From Pyrenula massariospora (Eukaryota > Ascomycota > Eurotiomycetes > Pyrenulales > Pyrenulaceae): 64,000 nucleotides of DNA. Shown here piece by piece: positions 62,522-64,000 of this stretch; the first letter of the stretch is position 1; each line of letters begins with the position of its first letter. The stretch spans positions 186,001-250,000 of the forward strand of contig JAGFMI010000027.1 in the NCBI GenBank assembly GCA_021030905.1, read 5' to 3'. A model generated the notes under the pieces. That model saw only the letters and a program-made list of their open reading frames with translations. It had not been told where the DNA came from and searched no databases. A program made the translations under genes and the position numbers.

Positions 62522-64000
62522 ATTGATGATGGAGTAGGGTAGTTGCTCGTTCGGCAGAAAAGCACCAAGGAAGCTGGAGGTATGACGAGCCAGGGATCAG
62601 GAGGCGTGCCCTGATTCTCAATGTTACACCTTTTGAGCATCTGTTAGCCACCGTCGCACAGATGCAGCAAGTGCGACTGCGGCTGACTGCTTACCCTTAC
62701 GATGTAGAGATCCGTGGACCTGGAACGAACGCTTTTGCAGCCTGTAGTTCGTCGATTTTGCTTGTTTAAGATAGCGCGATCAATGGGCGTGGCATTCACG
62801 AGATCTATTGCTGTTCGCAGAAGCGGTGTAGGGAGCGCGGATGACTTTCCGCGCGAGTCTTTCGGCTCGTCTCGAGTTTTGTTTTGCGTTTGAATAGATT
62901 TTGGCTTCTAAAGGCGGTCGCAAACATTAGCATCAATGGTCTTATCAGATCACAACAATGTTCCAGTTGAAGAAATTTTGGTGCATGCGTTGATTGTCTG
63001 GACTTGGAACCCGAGTGATCAATGAGATAAGTCACATGCGAGGACGCGAAGTCAAGGGTGTCCATTGTGCTGCCCATCCATCTGAGCTGGTGAAGCCAGA
63101 CTCGGGGGAAAAGTCATGTGCGGCATCGCCTTTGGGCCGCGCCAGAGCGAGGAACGGCTTCTGTCGCACACCCGTGCCAGACACAAGCATTCTTGTCGAT
63201 GCGGTGGATGTGAGAGGGTGACGGGCAACAAAGGGGATTGAGAATGATGATCTGTGATGGCAGAAGGCAAATGGTGATGATGGGTCTGTCAGGTGACCGC
63301 GCATGACTTACCCTTCGAGAGCGGAGTGAAGGTCACTGCTGCACGCTCCTCCGCAGTACTGTCACCCAGACCGTGAATCATGAACGGAAAATAATCTTCA
63401 TCGACGCGCGACAAGAGCCGTGGATCGCTGGCGGTGATCTTGGAGGGGCGCGCACGTCAATGGGCGCGAGAGTCCATTGAAAAGGTGGACGAGAGTCGCG
63501 AATGGATGAAAGTCACGGGACGAGGGAGAGCGAGGGGGGGGAGAAAGCACATGATCTGGGCGAGTCAAGTTCGAGGGGGTTGGCGGCCCCTCCATCCGCG
63601 GCCGACGGGGCCTGCCTGGGCGCGTTCCCACGCCTGCAAACGTCGCATTTTGCTAGCCCTTGGCCTCCCCCGTGGCCCCCGGCTGGACAGTGCGCGCCCC
63701 CGTCCCCATCCCCCTAGACGCACAGCGAGATATCCATCGCGCGGCTAGCAGGGTCTGCGAACTCAAAAGAAGCCACTGCCGGCGCAGGTCTCCCATCGCC
63801 GTCAACAGTCACATTGTTAAGATCGCTGTCGGCGGAAATGCACCTCTCCTACACGGGCAATATCGAGTTCCCTATCTAATGGCCTTGGCACTATCCAACA
63901 TGTCTCGGAGCGATTCTGCATCTGCTGCAAGACTAACTCGACCCAGCTGACATGAGCTCACAGCTCGCGACCCACCTCGAGGCCGTTCTTTGTTCAACAC
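62522..64000. other. Right end of window, upstream of the bHLH gene
   Basis: 1.48 kb with no recognised gene. Frames near 63032-63750 on both strands are GC-rich and motif-free. A gene entering from the right cannot be excluded for the last few hundred bases. Confidence 0.35.

Noticed and set aside
63032-63750. GC-rich frames on both strands near the right end
   Set aside because: Pro/Arg-rich translations with no motif; probably promoter DNA of the bHLH gene or of a gene beyond the window.
1-64000. Mobile elements, old virus copies, CRISPR arrays, tRNA and rRNA genes
   Set aside because: I saw no transposase, reverse transcriptase or capsid-like frames, no long terminal or inverted repeats, no regularly spaced repeat array and no convincing tRNA B-box or cloverleaf. 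A scan with dedicated software could still find weak cases.

Overview
The window is nuclear DNA of a filamentous ascomycete (Pezizomycotina). The evidence is dense single genes on both strands, many short introns of about 47-121 bases with GT...AG ends and CTAAC/CTGAC-like branch sites, pyrimidine-rich leaders, and fungal gene families such as KSP1, ERG3, SER3/33, PGS1, CAF16, LAS21 and a fungal P450. I cannot fix the class or genus from sequence alone. No retroelement, DNA transposon, CRISPR array, tRNA or rRNA was recognised. Gene models were built by hand from reading frames, splice signals and remembered family motifs; exon joins were checked for phase.

Layout. 0-4 kb: the 3' end of LTV1, a five-exon complex I subunit (NDUFA12 type, minus) and a secreted S33/TAP-type peptidase. 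4-7.5 kb: a gene-poor stretch ending in the long pyrimidine-rich leader of a KSP1-type kinase. 10-17 kb: an acyl-CoA dehydrogenase, PGS1, a 74-residue unknown and the Rheb GTPase rhb1. 18-24 kb (minus): cap-binding CBP80 and GSK3 kinase, then about 4 kb with no recognisable gene. 27-31 kb: TOM40 and a PFK26-like 6-phosphofructo-2-kinase, head to head. 31-42.7 kb: URM1, ELP2, CAF16, MOD5, RAI1 and LAS21. 43-48.5 kb: SER3/33, seryl-tRNA synthetase and TRS33. 48.5-52.8 kb: an unassigned coding region, ERG3, a doubtful small gene and an F-box protein. 53-58 kb: a decayed FAD monooxygenase, an SDR-like protein, an interrupted small frame, a small secreted cysteine-rich protein and a FUN14 protein. 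58.7-62.5 kb: a cytochrome P450 and a CBF1-like bHLH factor.

Most genes are housekeeping and do not form one pathway. Two neighbourhoods stand out. URM1 (wobble U34 thiolation) and ELP2 (wobble U34 mcm5 side chain) share a 406-base divergent promoter, with MOD5 (i6A37 isopentenylation) about 1.3 kb beyond the ELP2 stop, so three tRNA anticodon-loop modification genes lie within 6 kb. SER3/33 (first step of serine synthesis) lies next to seryl-tRNA synthetase. The right part (48-58 kb) is more accessory in character: a pseudogene, unassigned small frames and a lineage-specific-looking secreted protein.

Several genes are almost invisible in single reading frames because their exons are short: the complex I subunit, URM1, RAI1 with an 8-base exon, rhb1 and the secreted cysteine-rich protein.
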